Shown piece by piece: positions 16,860-25,591 of a stretch of DNA of 64,000 nucleotides (position 1 is the stretch's first letter; every line of letters begins with the position of its first letter). A program made the translations under genes and the position numbers. This stretch comes from an uncultured Spirochaetales bacterium. Its GTDB lineage: Bacteria; Spirochaetota; Spirochaetia; Sphaerochaetales; Sphaerochaetaceae. The stretch spans positions 1-64,000 of the forward strand of contig CASENB010000023.1 in NCBI GenBank assembly GCA_949289305.1, in the 5' to 3' direction. The notes below the pieces were generated by a model, which ran no database searches, was not told where the DNA came from, and was given only the letters and a program-made list of their open reading frames with translations.

Positions 16860-18454
16860 GTTACAGGACAATCATAGCAGATGATGAACCTCTTGTGCTT
16901 ATCGGGCTCAACGATATGATTGACTGGGCGAGTGAAGGGTTTGAAATTGTAGGCCAGGCAAGAAATGGAAAGGTGTTGGAAGAAGAGATAGAAAAACACG
17001 ATCCGGACCTTGTAATAAGCGATATTAAGATGCCTGTCGAAACTGGAATAGAAGTTCTTGAGCGCATCAGAGCTAAAGGAAAGAGCCTTCCCCTTTTCAT
17101 CTTTTTAACAAGTTTCGAAGAGTTTGATCTTATAAAGAAAGCGATGAACCTTGAAGCTTTGGATTACATTGTAAAGCTTGAATTGGATAAGACGCAGCTT
17201 TTAGAAGCGCTTAAAAAAGCAAGGGATAAGATAAGGGCCATTAAGGGAGCAAACGATGAGGATGATCTGGCTTTCAATGAGAAACAGCTGCTTCAGGAAC
17301 GTTATTTCATGCGTCAGCTGTTCTCAATAGACGTGCATGATCTTGATGCTAAAGCTCTTGATATTGATCTTGATGCAGATGCTTTTGCCGTTTCTTACAT
17401 ATCGTTTTCCGATCTTTTGACGCAAAACGGAGGCTTAAGCCGTTTTTATAGCGCATACCGTCTTATAGAAGAGACGGTAAACCGTTATACGAAATGTTAT
17501 CTGATCCAGCTTGATTATGGCCATATTGCCGCAATATTTCCATTTTCTGAGAAACAGAGGGCTGGGTATAGAAGCTATATCAGCACGGCGTTTAAAGCAG
17601 CAGCGCTGAGTATTAAAGATTATTTTTCTCTTAGCGTGAAGATTTCAACCGGGCCGTTAGTCGGTTCAATTGATTTGCTTTCTGATTCGTTTTTTAAAGC
17701 CAAACTCCTTTTTACATCAAGAGAAGGCGGCAAGGATGAGATGCTCTTTTTTGATTATAGTGAAAACAAGGATCTGAATGTCAGTGCGCCGGATTTCGAT
17801 ACCTTAGGCTTTACTAAAGCGTTTGGAGAGCTTAATGCAGAGCTGTTGAAAGAGAACATTGATAAGGTTATTGATAGCTTGAAAGCACCTACTGTGACTA
17901 AAATACATGCGATGGAAATTGCTTCCAGCATTCTTTATATGGCAATTACTCTAGTGCCTGATGCGGAAAAATGTCTTGAAGAGATCTTCCCTGAAGAAGA
18001 GAACATATTCTCTTACAGGCAGCTTTATCAGGCTGTCAGTACTATGGACATCATAAAATGGCTGGAACGATTATGTTCTGGCTTTTCTTCAATATTCAAT
18101 GAAAGGCGTCAGGATTACCGCTTGCAGACTATTCAGAAAGTACAGGCGTATATCAGAGAGAATGTCGATAAAAGACTGACGCTAAAGGATGTCGCATCCG
18201 TTTTTGGATACAGTCAGAATTACTTGTCATCCTTATTTGGAAAATATGCTGGTCTTAGTTTTATAGATTATGTAAACAAATGTAAGATTGAAAAAGCTAA
18301 AAACATGCTGAGCAATCCGAATACGATGATCTATGAAGTAGCAACTCGGCTTGGTTTTGATTCCCAGTTCTATTTTTCAAAAGTATTCAAGAAGATTGAA
18401 GGAATCAGCCCTACGGCTTATCAAAATAAGATAAAAAGGAAAGAAGAGAGTTGA
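16856..18454 (+). CDS. YesN-type response regulator with AraC DNA-binding domain
   Basis: The 532-residue protein has an N-terminal receiver domain (IIADDEPLVLIGL; phosphoacceptor Asp near residue 56 in DLVISDIKMP). A long linker of about 280 residues follows, then a C-terminal AraC-type double helix-turn-helix from about residue 425 (RLTLKDVASVFGYSQNYLSSLF, then IYEVATRLGFDSQFYFSKVFK). It is translationally coupled to the YesM-like kinase. The likely targets are the divergent importer operon and the flanking DUF2264 and heparinase-family genes, through the repeated ATGTAAA boxes, which is inference. Confidence 0.9.
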   Translation: MSYRTIIADDEPLVLIGLNDMIDWASEGFEIVGQARNGKVLEEEIEKHDPDLVISDIKMPVETGIEVLERIRAKGKSLPLFIFLTSFEEFDLIKKAMNLEALDYIVKLELDKTQLLEALKKARDKIRAIKGANDEDDLAFNEKQLLQERYFMRQLFSIDVHDLDAKALDIDLDADAFAVSYISFSDLLTQNGGLSRFYSAYRLIEETVNRYTKCYLIQLDYGHIAAIFPFSEKQRAGYRSYISTAFKAAALSIKDYFSLSVKISTGPLVGSIDLLSDSFFKAKLLFTSREGGKDEMLFFDYSENKDLNVSAPDFDTLGFTKAFGELNAELLKENIDKVIDSLKAPTVTKIHAMEIASSILYMAITLVPDAEKCLEEIFPEEENIFSYRQLYQAVSTMDIIKWLERLCSGFSSIFNERRQDYRLQTIQKVQAYIRENVDKRLTLKDVASVFGYSQNYLSSLFGKYAGLSFIDYVNKCKIEKAKNMLSNPNTMIYEVATRLGFDSQFYFSKVFKKIEGISPTAYQNKIKRKEES

Positions 18455-18513
18455 CGAGCTTTGCCAATCGGTAGAAATTATGAAAGTGCTTGAGAAAAAC
18501 CTAGGAGAAAGAT

Positions 18514-20310
18514 GTGGAAAGCAGAATAATTGAAAACGCCCTTTTAGGACTAAAAGACGCATTGCCAGTAAATTTTAGTTCATTCTCATCGAATAATCGT
18601 AATTTCTGGAAATCTCTTGATAGTTCAGTCAAACAAGATATCATAACTCGTGCCGACGAGTGCCATTTCAGCCAAAATGACGCAATAAGCCTCTCTCTCT
18701 TCAGAGACTTCAAAAAAACTGGAAACCGTAAGCGTTTTGAAGACGTATATTTTAATAAAAGAAGGAAGCTGTCTGATCTTGTGATTGCAGAGTGCGTTGA
18801 AAATTCAGGGCGTTATGCTTCAGAGATCGAAGAGGGGGTGTGGAGCATACTTTCAGAGCCTGCATGGGTGCTTCCTGCCCATAACAGCTATATAAGGGAT
18901 ACTCCTCAGCTTTCAACTCCGCTGCTCAGCCGTCCTGTTCTGGATCTTTTCGCATGTGAGACTGCAGAGATTCTGGCTTTAACTGCCGCTGTCTTAAAAG
19001 ACAGTCTTGATAAGATACTCATTGATGACATCTATAGCGAATTACAGAAGCGAATCACAATTCCATACGTCACAGATCATTTCTGGTGGATGGGCTCAGA
19101 TGGCCAGATAAACAACTGGGCGCCATGGTGCACTCAAAATATTCTGATAGCCGTTTTGTCAAATCCTTTAACGAGCGAAAAAGAGAGGATGAAGACAATA
19201 AAGACGGCAATATCCACCCTCGATCTTTTTATATCAAGTTATGGCGATGACGGAGGATGCGATGAAGGTGCTGGTTACTACCATGCTGCAGCATTGACTT
19301 TATTTGGTTCTCTATTGGTCCTTGAAAGAGCAACAGGAAGGAACCTTTCCTCGATATTTCAAAACAGCAAGATAAGAAACATGGCATCTTTTATCGAAGA
19401 TGTTTTTATCGCAGACGACCTATATCTGAATTATGCGGACTGTTCTCCTAAAGCCGGAACTCTTACATGCCGCGAATACCTATTTGCTAAAGCATGCCGT
19501 AATGATGCCATGGCCCATCATGCTGCAACAGATGTTGTTAAATATGGCTGGAGAGAAAGCGATGCGCCTTATAACCTTTACTATAAGCTGTTGGCCCTAA
19601 GCGTTTATAACGAGGTTTTAAAGGAAGCTAAAGAGGATAAAACATTCATAAGACCTCGGTTTAAGGCCTTTAGAAAGACGGATTTGGCCATCTGGAGAGA
19701 AGGGGATATCACATTCTCGATTAAAGGCGGCAATAATGCTGAAGGGCATAACCATAACGATGTTGGCTCAATAATCCTTTATAAAGGATCAAAACCGCTT
19801 TTAATAGATATCGGAGTGGAAACATATACGGAGAAAACATTTTCACCAGAACGTTACAGCCTCAAGCCGATGCAAAGCAATTACCATAATCTGGTTAATT
19901 TTCCTCCTTTTTCAGAGATTGCAGGAGCTGAATACATGGCAAAAGATGTCGTTTTAGAGGAGAGCTTTGCAAGCTTTGATCTAAGTGAATGCTATGCCAA
20001 AGAAAGCGGCGTAAGCTATATAAGGAAAGCTTATTTCAATAGGTCGAAAACTGAAATAGAAATAGATGAGGTGATTTCGTCAGATAATACGCCTGTTCTT
20101 ACTTTGATGAGCCAGGAAGAGCCAAAGCCAACTGAAAATAGAATTGAATATTCCTCTTTTACTATTACGTTCTTAAGTGGTTTTTCCAGCTCTTCTGTCG
20201 AAGTGATGCCAATAGAGGACGCAAGGCTTAGAATTGCATGGCCTGATAAGCTCTATCGTACTCTTATTTATCTAAATGGTTCTGCAAAGTGGAAGATAAG
20301 CTTCAAATAA
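18514..20310 (+). CDS. heparinase II/III family protein, predicted uronate lyase
   Basis: The 598-residue protein has an N-terminal helical toroid domain and a C-terminal heparinase II/III beta-sandwich. The beta-sandwich carries the motif GHNHNDVGSIILY near residue 412, a conserved histidine- and asparagine-containing signature of the family. Such enzymes cleave uronic-acid-containing polysaccharides (heparin, alginate, ulvan and others) by beta-elimination. There is no signal peptide, so it probably works on imported oligosaccharides. The start is a GTG with TAGGAG seven bases upstream; an ATG two bases earlier is out of frame. It follows the response regulator by 59 bp and is probably co-regulated with the importer. 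Confidence 0.8.
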   Translation: MESRIIENALLGLKDALPVNFSSFSSNNRNFWKSLDSSVKQDIITRADECHFSQNDAISLSLFRDFKKTGNRKRFEDVYFNKRRKLSDLVIAECVENSGRYASEIEEGVWSILSEPAWVLPAHNSYIRDTPQLSTPLLSRPVLDLFACETAEILALTAAVLKDSLDKILIDDIYSELQKRITIPYVTDHFWWMGSDGQINNWAPWCTQNILIAVLSNPLTSEKERMKTIKTAISTLDLFISSYGDDGGCDEGAGYYHAAALTLFGSLLVLERATGRNLSSIFQNSKIRNMASFIEDVFIADDLYLNYADCSPKAGTLTCREYLFAKACRNDAMAHHAATDVVKYGWRESDAPYNLYYKLLALSVYNEVLKEAKEDKTFIRPRFKAFRKTDLAIWREGDITFSIKGGNNAEGHNHNDVGSIILYKGSKPLLIDIGVETYTEKTFSPERYSLKPMQSNYHNLVNFPPFSEIAGAEYMAKDVVLEESFASFDLSECYAKESGVSYIRKAYFNRSKTEIEIDEVISSDNTPVLTLMSQEEPKPTENRIEYSSFTITFLSGFSSSSVEVMPIEDARLRIAWPDKLYRTLIYLNGSAKWKISFK

Positions 20311-20372
20311 TCCATAGATAGAAAGAATGTGAACTTAAGTTATAACTGTTTTATATATATTTCTTTTATGAA

Positions 20373-20392
20373 ATACAATTGTATTGTATAAT
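20373..20392 (+). promoter_or_regulatory. possible promoter and palindrome before the surface operon
   Basis: A perfect 12-bp palindrome ATACAATTGTAT at 20373-20384 lies directly before TATAAT at 20387-20392. This is 29 bp upstream of the lipoprotein start, a plausible -10 position. No convincing -35 box is seen. Confidence 0.4.
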
Positions 20393-20420
20393 TTAAGGAC
20401 AAATTAAGAAGGAGTTTTAC

Positions 20421-20947
20421 ATGAAGAAAAAACTACTAGTTGCAATTACAGCATTGTTGGCTTTAATTGCTATTGTGTCATGCGATATGGGGGGGGTGCA
20501 GAAATAGTTAACTACGAAGTTCCTCAATGGTTGATTGATTATGGAACTGTATACGCCACAAATACAATGAATGACACAAGGAATGGCGCAATAGAAGGTC
20601 AAATGTATTTCGTTGGCATAAGTTCAACTAGAAATTGCATTGAACTGATATACAAAATTAAAGGAAACGGACCCGATGCTTCATCTGATAAAGAAGTCAG
20701 ATATAAGCAGGAAGACGTTCCAAGGATGATTAATCCTTCCTATTCCGGTTTTCCTATTGTAATAAAAAATGAAAATATACATGCCGTAGAGATATGGGTA
20801 GAGACCGTCAATGGGCTAGGGCCTGCAATGCTTGAGATTAGTGAATACGAAAGTGTAAAAGGATTGAAATTTTATTTTGATCCATCAAACAATCCACTTA
20901 ATAGCAGTGAAACAGAATACGGCTTCAGATACTTACCTATACAATAA
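20421..20947 (+). CDS. putative lipoprotein split by a G8 tract (out of frame as sequenced)
   Basis: The ATG at 20421 follows AAGGAG and opens a typical lipoprotein signal, with a hydrophobic stretch ending in the lipobox IVSC (Cys at residue 21). Five bases later is a run of eight G (20489-20496). As sequenced, the frame reaches TAG at 20505, giving only 28 residues. The rest of the protein (about 150 residues from NYEVPQWLIDYGT to the stop at 20947) lies in another frame; adding one G or removing two restores a 175-residue lipoprotein. I recognise no domain in the body. The beta-barrel gene starts two bases after the stop. The alternatives are a phase-variable gene in its OFF state or a homopolymer sequencing error. 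Confidence 0.7.
20489..20496 (+). repeat. homopolymer G8 tract, candidate phase-variation switch
   Basis: Eight consecutive G residues directly after the lipobox Cys codon of the lipoprotein gene. The count sets the reading frame: nine would be ON, eight is OFF. Runs of this length in G or C are rare in this AT-rich window. Confidence 0.7.
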
Positions 20948-20949
20948 TC

Positions 20950-21636
20950 ATGCTTAAAAAGCTGATTTTACTTATTCTTTTGATTATCTCAGCTCCGCTT
21001 TTTGCATCTGAACTCTTAATAGGTGTGGAGGCGGGGTATAATTATAATATCATTAATACCACAACAGGATGGGAGGGGACTTTCCACAGGAATGGACATG
21101 GATTTGATGTCGCAATTCCTATTGAGTACAGGGTGAATAATTGGTTTTCCCTCAGCACTGGAATACGTTGGGTTATGCGAAGTTCTGAATATACGAAGAC
21201 ATCTAAAGAATTAAATGTGAACTTTGTCGATGATTATACTCTGATGCACCATGCAATCAATATTCCGCTTACGCTGAGGTTTTCTCTTCCAATTAATAGT
21301 TTCAGGATATTTGTCGGAGGAGGAGCATACATTGGGGTGCGTACTTTTGATTTTGAATCAGGATCGACGATGATTCAAGTTTCAGATTCTTTAGGACGTT
21401 ATTTTTGGGATGATCACTATTCTTATGTGACGTTTGAAGCCGATGACAATCTCTTTGACGCAGGACTGATTGCAGAACTTGGCGCTTCTTATGATTTTGA
21501 GAATTACGGAAGCTTTTATCTCCTTGGACGCTATCAATATGGACTGACAAGCCTCGCAAAAGATTCTTATATGGCCTCTCATACATATTTTGACAGCATC
21601 AGCGTTGATGCTGGCTTTGCCTGGAGGATCATATGA
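20950..21636 (+). CDS. outer-membrane beta-barrel protein
   Basis: The 228-residue protein begins with a signal peptide (LILLILLIISAPLFA, then SELLIG). It continues as alternating amphipathic strands with many aromatic girdle residues (EAGYNYNI, FSLSTGIRWVM, FRIFVGGGAYIGVRTF, SFYLLGRYQYGL), as in eight-stranded OmpA/PorT-like barrels. It ends in an amphipathic strand (DAGFAWRII). It begins two bases after the lipoprotein stop and overlaps the S41 peptidase start by four bases, so the three genes are surely one operon. The protein probably sits in the outer membrane as a partner or scaffold for the flanking lipoproteins; its exact job is unknown. Confidence 0.75.
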   Translation: MLKKLILLILLIISAPLFASELLIGVEAGYNYNIINTTTGWEGTFHRNGHGFDVAIPIEYRVNNWFSLSTGIRWVMRSSEYTKTSKELNVNFVDDYTLMHHAINIPLTLRFSLPINSFRIFVGGGAYIGVRTFDFESGSTMIQVSDSLGRYFWDDHYSYVTFEADDNLFDAGLIAELGASYDFENYGSFYLLGRYQYGLTSLAKDSYMASHTYFDSISVDAGFAWRII

Positions 21637-23006
21637 AAAAAGCGCGAAAAGTAATTTTGATTCTCCTACTCGTTTTGTTTATAGTTTCTTGTCGACCTCA
21701 GCCAGATTTATCAAGAGATTTTCCCGAAACCGAAACTTGGGGAGAAACTTTTGAAGTCTTTTGGAAGAAGATGAGCACTAATTATCTGTTCTGGAGTCTT
21801 GATTATGACGAGGGCAGAGGTTGGGATAGCGTTTACGACGAATATAAGGAAAAGTTTGATGCTCTTGGCCTTGTAGAAGACAGTACAAGAAGCGCTGAAG
21901 AACAGAAGAAAAATACACTTAAGGCTTATAGATATTTCTTTGAAATAACTAAGAGCCTTAGTGATGGTCACTATGCATTGGAAATAGATGACAAATCGGG
22001 TAATAGAATCAGGCTTTCTCCATCTAGTTACAGGTCTTTAAAGAACTATGGATTTAGTGATGACGATATTTTCAAGTTCTTATATGACCCTGAATATCTT
22101 AGCAATCCTATATTTTCCGATTGGCTTGAATACTGCATGGAAAATACCGCTACTATCATGGAAAAGACATTTGGCCTGCCTTCAGATGTTGGAGGGTATA
22201 ATGATGCGTTGGCAAATGGCGCTTTAGCTGAACAATATCACTTTAGCGCTATGAAGTACTTTAATACAAGAAATGGATTTCATATTGTTCTTGGCCGAAA
22301 TAGTGAAGGCATAGTATATTTTTCCTTTAGTGGATTTAATTTCAATAACTATTTTGACGAAGACGCAGGAGATAATGGCGTTGTTAAGATTGTAAGAGAT
22401 TTCTTTACTTTAATTTCTGATGAAGAAACAACTGGGGTCATAATCGATCTTAGAGGCAATACTGGCGGTTTTATTACAGATATGTCAAATCTTTGGACTG
22501 CTTTCATGCCTTCCGATATTGATAGCGTCACAATTGGATACACGCGAAGAAAAGCCAGCGAGAACAGAACCGACTACAATGCATGGATTCCGTTTGTTAT
22601 AAACCGATCGCATCTGTTTGAATATGGCAATTTCAACAAAGATCTTCCTATTGCGATCATTTTAAATGGATCAAGCATATCATGTGCCGAGATGTCCACA
22701 TGTTTTTTCATGGCGCTGAGAGACGATTATGGATATGATGTGCGCCTATTTGGAGAGCCTTCCTGCGGCGGAATGGGATCTCTTAATTATGATTCTGAGG
22801 AGATGTTTAATGGAGGAATATCGAGTATAGCGCCGTATGTATCGCTTTTGTATACGCCTTACTGCCAGATGAAATATCTTGATGGAATCTGTTATGAAGG
22901 AAAAGGCCTTCCTGTTGATGAGAATGTAGAATTTGATCATGATGCTTTCAATGACGGAAGAGATTTACGTCTTTCTGCTGCGCTAGAATGGATTAGCTCT
23001 AAATAG
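21633..23006 (+). CDS. S41 family peptidase lipoprotein
   Basis: The 457-residue protein has a lipoprotein signal ending in lipobox FIVSC (Cys at residue 20). The C-terminal half is an S41 (tail-specific/C-terminal processing) peptidase domain: DLRGNTGGF near residue 272 is the conserved strand motif, and NGSSISCAEM near residue 345 contains the likely catalytic serine (the Ser before Cys). No PDZ domain is obvious between the N-terminal helical part and the catalytic core. It probably trims or degrades proteins at the cell surface or in the periplasm. It overlaps the beta-barrel gene by four bases and is followed by a strong terminator. Confidence 0.8.
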   Translation: MKKARKVILILLLVLFIVSCRPQPDLSRDFPETETWGETFEVFWKKMSTNYLFWSLDYDEGRGWDSVYDEYKEKFDALGLVEDSTRSAEEQKKNTLKAYRYFFEITKSLSDGHYALEIDDKSGNRIRLSPSSYRSLKNYGFSDDDIFKFLYDPEYLSNPIFSDWLEYCMENTATIMEKTFGLPSDVGGYNDALANGALAEQYHFSAMKYFNTRNGFHIVLGRNSEGIVYFSFSGFNFNNYFDEDAGDNGVVKIVRDFFTLISDEETTGVIIDLRGNTGGFITDMSNLWTAFMPSDIDSVTIGYTRRKASENRTDYNAWIPFVINRSHLFEYGNFNKDLPIAIILNGSSISCAEMSTCFFMALRDDYGYDVRLFGEPSCGGMGSLNYDSEEMFNGGISSIAPYVSLLYTPYCQMKYLDGICYEGKGLPVDENVEFDHDAFNDGRDLRLSAALEWISSK

Positions 23007-23027
23007 CATGGAATGTTCGGTTCGTAT

Positions 23028-23055
23028 ATGCTCTCATTTTTATGGGGGCATTTTT
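23028..23055 (+). terminator. rho-independent terminator of the surface operon
   Basis: ATGCTCTCAT at 23028-23037 pairs with ATGGGGGCAT at 23042-23051 (two G-T pairs, TTTT loop) and runs into TTTTT. It ends the lipoprotein/barrel/peptidase operon. Confidence 0.8.
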
Positions 23056-23060
23056 ACATT

Positions 23061-23636
23061 TTAGTTCTCAACAGACCACGTAGGCTTTTTCTCTTCTTCC
23101 TCTTTTTTATCCTCTCCGGCTTCTTCTACATGGTCTACAGGTAAAGATATCTTCGTCGGTTTTCCAAGAAGCATTATCTCTACATCGACCCTCTCTCTCT
23201 TTTGATCGATTTTAAGTATTTTTCCTTTTAAAGATGTGAAGGCCCCTTTTGAAACCACTACGACCTCTCCCTGCTTTATGAATACGTTCTTTGCTCTTAT
23301 AAGCTGCGGAAAATCAAAAAGCATGGAGCAGTAAGCCTCGTCATCTGATCGCATTATATAGCTTTTGTCCGAGTAGGTGAGAAAGTGATAGAAGTCGTTT
23401 GCTTGCGTAAGTTTCTCTAGCAAGATGGGGCTGATAATCTCTTCCGAGCGAGCAAATATATAGCCAGGGATTAAATTGTAGCGTTTTGTGATCCTGCCTG
23501 TTTTACTATGGTTTATCATTTCTTTTTCCTGAAGACGGAAAGAGATCGGGATCTCGTATTTCTTCGCTATCCTTCTAAGGCTTTTTACTGTTTCACTCTC
23601 TTTTTTCGTTCTGCTATATATTATGTAGTACGGCAT
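23061..23636 (-). CDS. NusG-like transcription elongation factor (specialised NusG paralogue)
   Basis: The 191-residue protein starts MPYYIIYSRTKKES, the beginning of an NGN domain. GYIFARSEE in its middle is the typical NusG-family strand. A KOW-type segment follows (VFIKQGEVVVVSKGAFTSLKGKILKID), then an acidic/lysine tail. NusG proteins bind RNA polymerase and change pausing and termination; specialised paralogues such as RfaH, UpxY and LoaP act on long surface-polysaccharide or metabolite operons. Its standalone position, without secE or ribosomal protein genes, argues for a paralogue rather than housekeeping NusG. The ATG at 23636 is preferred because residues upstream of it do not match the family. 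A polysaccharide cluster lies 30 kb away, but any link is speculative. Confidence 0.75.
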   Translation of the reverse strand: MPYYIIYSRTKKESETVKSLRRIAKKYEIPISFRLQEKEMINHSKTGRITKRYNLIPGYIFARSEEIISPILLEKLTQANDFYHFLTYSDKSYIMRSDDEAYCSMLFDFPQLIRAKNVFIKQGEVVVVSKGAFTSLKGKILKIDQKRERVDVEIMLLGKPTKISLPVDHVEEAGEDKKEEEEKKPTWSVEN

Positions 23637-23753
23637 ATTCTCAAGATAGCAATTTCCATTTCTTAAGCCAAGAGCAAATGCAAATGTTGCGCCTTGCAAC
23701 AAATTTGGTTAATATTTCTCAAAAAGACAATTGAAGCTGTATAGGGGAAGATT

Positions 23754-24398
23754 ATGATAATTTCAAGGAGAATGAGCAAGCATCCGGTAGTGGCAAATAA
23801 GAGAATGAAAGTCCTAGAGGCCTTAAGCCTTATGAAGGAAAAAGGGGTTGCGAAACTTCCAGTTCTCGATGATGACCTCTCTCTCGTTGGAATATTGACA
23901 GAAAAAGATATATTAAGAGCCAGCCTGCCCGAAGTCAAAGCTCTATCATTATTGGAGATGGCCTATCAAGTGGGCAGCATGAGCATTGAGAGCATAATGA
24001 CCAAGGATGTAATATCCATCACTCCTGAGACAGGAATAGAGGAGGCTGCACGCATAATGGTAATGCAGGATCTCTCGTTCCTTCCTGTCGTGAAAGACGG
24101 AAAGCTTGAAGGAGTAGTCTCTAAATCCGACATGTTTAAGATATTGATGGATCTTTTTGGGGCCAGAGCCTATGGAACCAGAATAACCCTTGCCCTTGAA
24201 GACAAGGTCGGAATGGTTGCGAAGATCTCTAAGATTCTGGCAGAAAACAACATCCAGATAATAAGCTTTAACAACATCATGGATGATGAGAGCGGAAGCG
24301 TGATCTGCACTCTCAAAGTCGAGGGAGTCGACAAAAAAACTTTAATAAATCTTCTTAGCCCCGTGACAAGCGCAATTGTCGATGAGGGAGAAGTGTAA
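23754..24398 (+). CDS. CBS-pair and ACT domain protein (AcuB-like)
   Basis: The 214-residue protein contains two CBS motifs in tandem (residues about 1-55 and 75-130; LPVLDDDLSLVGILTEKDIL and LPVVKDGKLEGVVSKSDM). A C-terminal ACT-like domain follows (ITLALEDKVGMVAKISKILAENNI). CBS pairs bind adenine nucleotides and ACT domains bind small effectors such as amino acids, so this is a soluble sensor or regulatory protein of unknown target. Its stop codon overlaps the start of the Smr gene by one base, showing co-translation. Confidence 0.8.
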   Translation: MIISRRMSKHPVVANKRMKVLEALSLMKEKGVAKLPVLDDDLSLVGILTEKDILRASLPEVKALSLLEMAYQVGSMSIESIMTKDVISITPETGIEEAARIMVMQDLSFLPVVKDGKLEGVVSKSDMFKILMDLFGARAYGTRITLALEDKVGMVAKISKILAENNIQIISFNNIMDDESGSVICTLKVEGVDKKTLINLLSPVTSAIVDEGEV

Positions 24399-25555
24399 TG
24401 GGTAAGAAGAATAAAAAGATTGCTAAAGTTCAGAATTTTACCAAGAAGAAAGAAGAAGATGAGAATGACAGTCCTTTTTCCAAAATCGTATTGAAAGAGA
24501 AAAAGGAAGATGTAAAAAAAGAGATGAAGAGCGAGAAGAAGGAGCAGATTGTAGGAGGCTACGATCCTAACGCATCTTTTGCTGACATCCTTGCTAATTT
24601 CGAACGTACGGGAAATCCCTATGCCATGCCGAAGAAGAAAGGGGATGCGAAGGCAGCCCTTTCTTTTGCCGAAATATTAGACAAATGGGAAGGAAAAGAC
24701 AAAGGCTCAGATAAAAACGCTAAGAGGGAGGAAAAGAAGGAAGAGAAAAAGAGTTCTTATAAGGCAACTAAATCTTTTGCAGAGATCTTAGCAAGTTATG
24801 AAGGAACTCCTATTTCTAAGGAAAAAGAAGAGGCTGTTGAAGAAGCTGAGAAAGACGCTCCTAATAATATCCCATTAGTAAGGGAGTCTGTAATAGATGA
24901 AGAGATAGAAGTGGCTCTTGATAAGAAAGAGGAGAGCCCGCTGTTTAAAAAAGAAGGGGATGAGGAATGGGAGAAGAGGAGTCAGGAAGCGTCCTGGTCC
25001 ATCTATGGCAATAACGAAAGTTTTGAAAGAAAAGAAGAAGTTAAAGACGATCTGCCTCCAATAGTAAAAGAAGAGAAAACGTCGAATAAAAAGACGGATA
25101 ACGAGAAGCCTAAGCAGAAAGAGAGGATAGAGAGGCCTCAGCAAAAGAAGAAGGAATTTTCCAAAATCTTAGACAATTTCGATTCAAAGAAGAAGGAAGT
25201 AAAAACCTTTGAAGAGATAATAAAGGAGAAGGGCGATGTTGCTGAGAAAAGAGAACACACTATAAGCCAGCTAAGGGCGATGCTTCCTCAGGCGACGCTC
25301 GATCTTCATGGAGAGACTCAGGCAGAAGCTGAACATAAGGTTAAGGATTTCCTTTCAGACTGCAGAGCCCACAACATAAGGAAGATAAGCATTATTACAG
25401 GAAAAGGGCTCCATTCTGAAAACGGACAGGGTGTTTTAAGGGATGCCGTTTTAAAAGTGCTTGATTCTGACGGAGGAATAAGTGAAAGAGGAAGTTCTCC
25501 GAGACAGTACGGAGGAGACGGCAATCTCTGGGTCATTTTAAAGAAGATCGATTAG
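24398..25555 (+). CDS. Smr domain protein with repeated SFAEIL-type motifs
   Basis: The C-terminal 85 residues form an Smr domain: LDLHGETQAEAEHKVKDFL, then the nuclease-associated GKGLHSENGQGVLRDAV and a final GGDGNLWVILKK. Smr domains cut or bind nucleic acid (MutS2, SmrA/SmrB ribosome-rescue nucleases). The first 285 residues are highly charged, lysine- and glutamate-rich and presumably disordered. They contain a motif repeated about every 40-45 residues: SFADILANFE, SFAEILDKWE, SFAEILASYE, then FSKILDNFD and TFEEIIKEKG. These look like short linear binding motifs for a partner. The gene overlaps the CBS-ACT gene by one base and ends in a strong terminator. Confidence 0.8.
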   Translation: MGKKNKKIAKVQNFTKKKEEDENDSPFSKIVLKEKKEDVKKEMKSEKKEQIVGGYDPNASFADILANFERTGNPYAMPKKKGDAKAALSFAEILDKWEGKDKGSDKNAKREEKKEEKKSSYKATKSFAEILASYEGTPISKEKEEAVEEAEKDAPNNIPLVRESVIDEEIEVALDKKEESPLFKKEGDEEWEKRSQEASWSIYGNNESFERKEEVKDDLPPIVKEEKTSNKKTDNEKPKQKERIERPQQKKKEFSKILDNFDSKKKEVKTFEEIIKEKGDVAEKREHTISQLRAMLPQATLDLHGETQAEAEHKVKDFLSDCRAHNIRKISIITGKGLHSENGQGVLRDAVLKVLDSDGGISERGSSPRQYGGDGNLWVILKKID

Positions 25556-25559
25556 TTTT

Positions 25560-25591
25560 TTCGCTCTCTTAATACGGGAGCGAATTTTTTT
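25560..25591 (+). terminator. rho-independent terminator after the Smr gene
   Basis: TTCGCTCTC at 25560-25568 pairs with GGGAGCGAA at 25576-25584 with at most one weak pair, followed by seven T residues. It sits between convergent genes; the T run touches the stop codon of the facing MATE gene. Confidence 0.85.
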
